A stretch of DNA of 26,696 bases. Origin: Brevinema_A sp051647535. GTDB lineage: Bacteria > Spirochaetota > Brevinematia > Brevinematales > Brevinemataceae. The stretch covers positions 1-26,696 of the forward strand of contig JBOFEA010000005.1 of NCBI GenBank assembly GCA_051647535.1. The letters run 5' to 3'. A model generated the notes under the pieces. It did not search any database. It was given only the letters and a program-made list of their open reading frames with translations, and was not told where the DNA came from. Below, in pieces: positions 25,847 through 26,696 of the stretch; the first letter of the stretch is position 1, and the number at the start of each line of letters is the position of its first letter. The position numbers and the translations under genes are program-made.

Positions 25847-26140
25847 GGACATGTAAGTAATAAAACAGATGTCTTTGATAATAAAACAGATGATGTTAAG
25901 GGAACTATTTCAGATGACATTATCCGAAAATTAAAATATATTGCTATCTATGCTAATTTCTTAAGATCTAGTTTTGAAATATCTAAAATTTTTATTACTT
26001 CGGCTGAAAGGGATATAGAGCAACAAGCTAACTTTATCTATAGTAGTGTATTTAATGCAACAAATCAATTAGCAAGTAATTCTATGTATAAGGGTAATGC
26101 TGGTCAATATGTTGAAACAGAACTTTCTAAACTCCAATGA
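25847..26140 (+). pseudogene. Gene fragment without a start
   Basis: An open frame follows a TAG at 25844 and runs to the TGA at 26140, with no usable start near its beginning. It reads GHVSNKTDVFDNKTDDVKGT, IIRKLKYIAIYANFLRSSFE, SAERDIEQQANFIYSSVFNA and YVETELSKLQ. The composition is that of a real, mostly helical protein. It may be the remainder of a gene whose 5' end overlaps the broken exported-protein gene. No domain is recognised. Confidence 0.45.
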
Positions 26141-26696
26141 ATTATCTAAAAAACGGGTTTTTGTCGTCACGGAGAAGGCGTTGAGGGGAATAGCAGTAGA
26201 CAAAGATCCTAAAGTAGAAGCAGGATGGGAATTTTCAGCAGAGCATAAGAAAAGATGGCAGGTAATTTCTTTATTTGCTAATTATATCGCAAACAGACAG
26301 CTGATTACGGAAATAGTGGTGACGTCTAAAGGCAGATCTTCTGAAAGCCAAGCAAAAATCGTCTACGATACCGTTAAAGATAGAATAGATAACCCTGAAA
26401 AATATAAAGATATTCCTAAAAAAAAATTACGTTATAGCGGGAATTCCGGAAATCATGTCATCAAAAGAGTAGCAGAAGGGGCGGATCGTAATACAATTAT
26501 TAATGAGCTAAAAACGGGAATTAATAATTGGCTTAACGGAAAAACGGGGGAACCGTTATACTTTATGGGATTTAACCATGTGGGTAATAATAATAATACT
26601 TATGATATTGGAGCCAAATCTACAAGACCTACGCACAGCAAGGAATTTCGAGAAAGTTTTAATACATTTAAACAACAAGGCGTCTACATTACCTCT
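26109..26696 (+). CDS. Unrecognised protein, 3' end beyond the window
   Basis: From ATG at 26109 the frame is open for 196 codons to the window edge. Its start overlaps the end of the previous fragment by 32 bp, and no close ribosome site is seen, so the true start could be later. Sequence pieces are VTEKALRGIAVDKDP, FSAEHKKRWQVISLFANYIA, TEIVVTSKGRSSES, GFNHVGNNNNTYDIGAKS and FKQQGVYITS. The HKKRWQVISLFANYI to EIVVTSKGRS run faintly recalls phage-associated M15-type peptidase-like proteins, but I see no full zinc-ligand set. Its G+C is clearly higher than that of the decayed genes before it, and it has no lesions, so it may be under selection or newly arrived. Confidence 0.6.
   Translation, partial: MLKQNFLNSNELSKKRVFVVTEKALRGIAVDKDPKVEAGWEFSAEHKKRWQVISLFANYIANRQLITEIVVTSKGRSSESQAKIVYDTVKDRIDNPEKYKDIPKKKLRYSGNSGNHVIKRVAEGADRNTIINELKTGINNWLNGKTGEPLYFMGFNHVGNNNNTYDIGAKSTRPTHSKEFRESFNTFKQQGVYITS

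Overview
This is an AT-rich window (about 30% G+C by eye) from a bacterium that uses ordinary AGGAGG-type ribosome sites and all three stop codons. I cannot name the genus. The Cas9 has the size and layout of the compact type II-C enzymes of Campylobacterota and related Gram-negative or gut bacteria. The deoxysugar and galactofuranose genes fit a cell with surface polysaccharide. Many genes are broken, so the locus looks like it is in active decay.

Region 1 (about 237-7210) is a complete type II-C CRISPR-Cas system. In order it holds a divergent tracrRNA gene (minus strand, near-perfect promoter, anti-repeat, nexus stem and terminator), cas9, cas1, cas2, a strong two-way terminator, and 28 identical 46-bp repeats with 27 spacers of 30 bp. 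The anti-repeat shows that crRNA is read on the minus strand, from right to left. A TTGACA-17-TATAAT promoter lies just beyond the right end of the array and points into it. The cas operon and the array therefore converge on the shared terminator. No tracrRNA was annotated beforehand; it was found by matching the repeat to sequence upstream of cas9.

Region 2 (about 7578-11854, plus strand) is a wrecked deoxysugar/surface-glycan cluster. It has a truncated GT2 glycosyltransferase, an NDP-hexose 2,3-dehydratase remnant fused in frame to a Gfo/Idh/MocA ketoreductase that lacks its Rossmann fold, an RmlC-type epimerase, an NAD-dependent reductase/epimerase, and a UDP-galactopyranose mutase cut off at its C-terminus. 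Three deletion-like junctions can be placed.

Region 3 (21959 down to 11851, minus strand) is one tightly packed operon: an HTH/PfkB-like regulator (kinase active site missing), permease, isochorismatase-family amidohydrolase (biuret-hydrolase-like), a second permease, AllH (DUF2877), FdrA/AllF, YlbE/AllG, carbamate kinase, and a broken upp. This looks like import of a ureido or heterocyclic nitrogen compound, removal of ammonia, phosphorolytic carbamoyl transfer to carbamoyl phosphate, and ATP formation by carbamate kinase. A perfect 20-bp inverted repeat overlaps the likely operon promoter and is a good operator candidate.

Region 4 (about 22000-26140) is a graveyard of genes broken by frameshifts and stops on both strands, with two terminators. 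It ends in an intact ORF of visibly higher G+C that runs off the window. None of these proteins is recognised with confidence.
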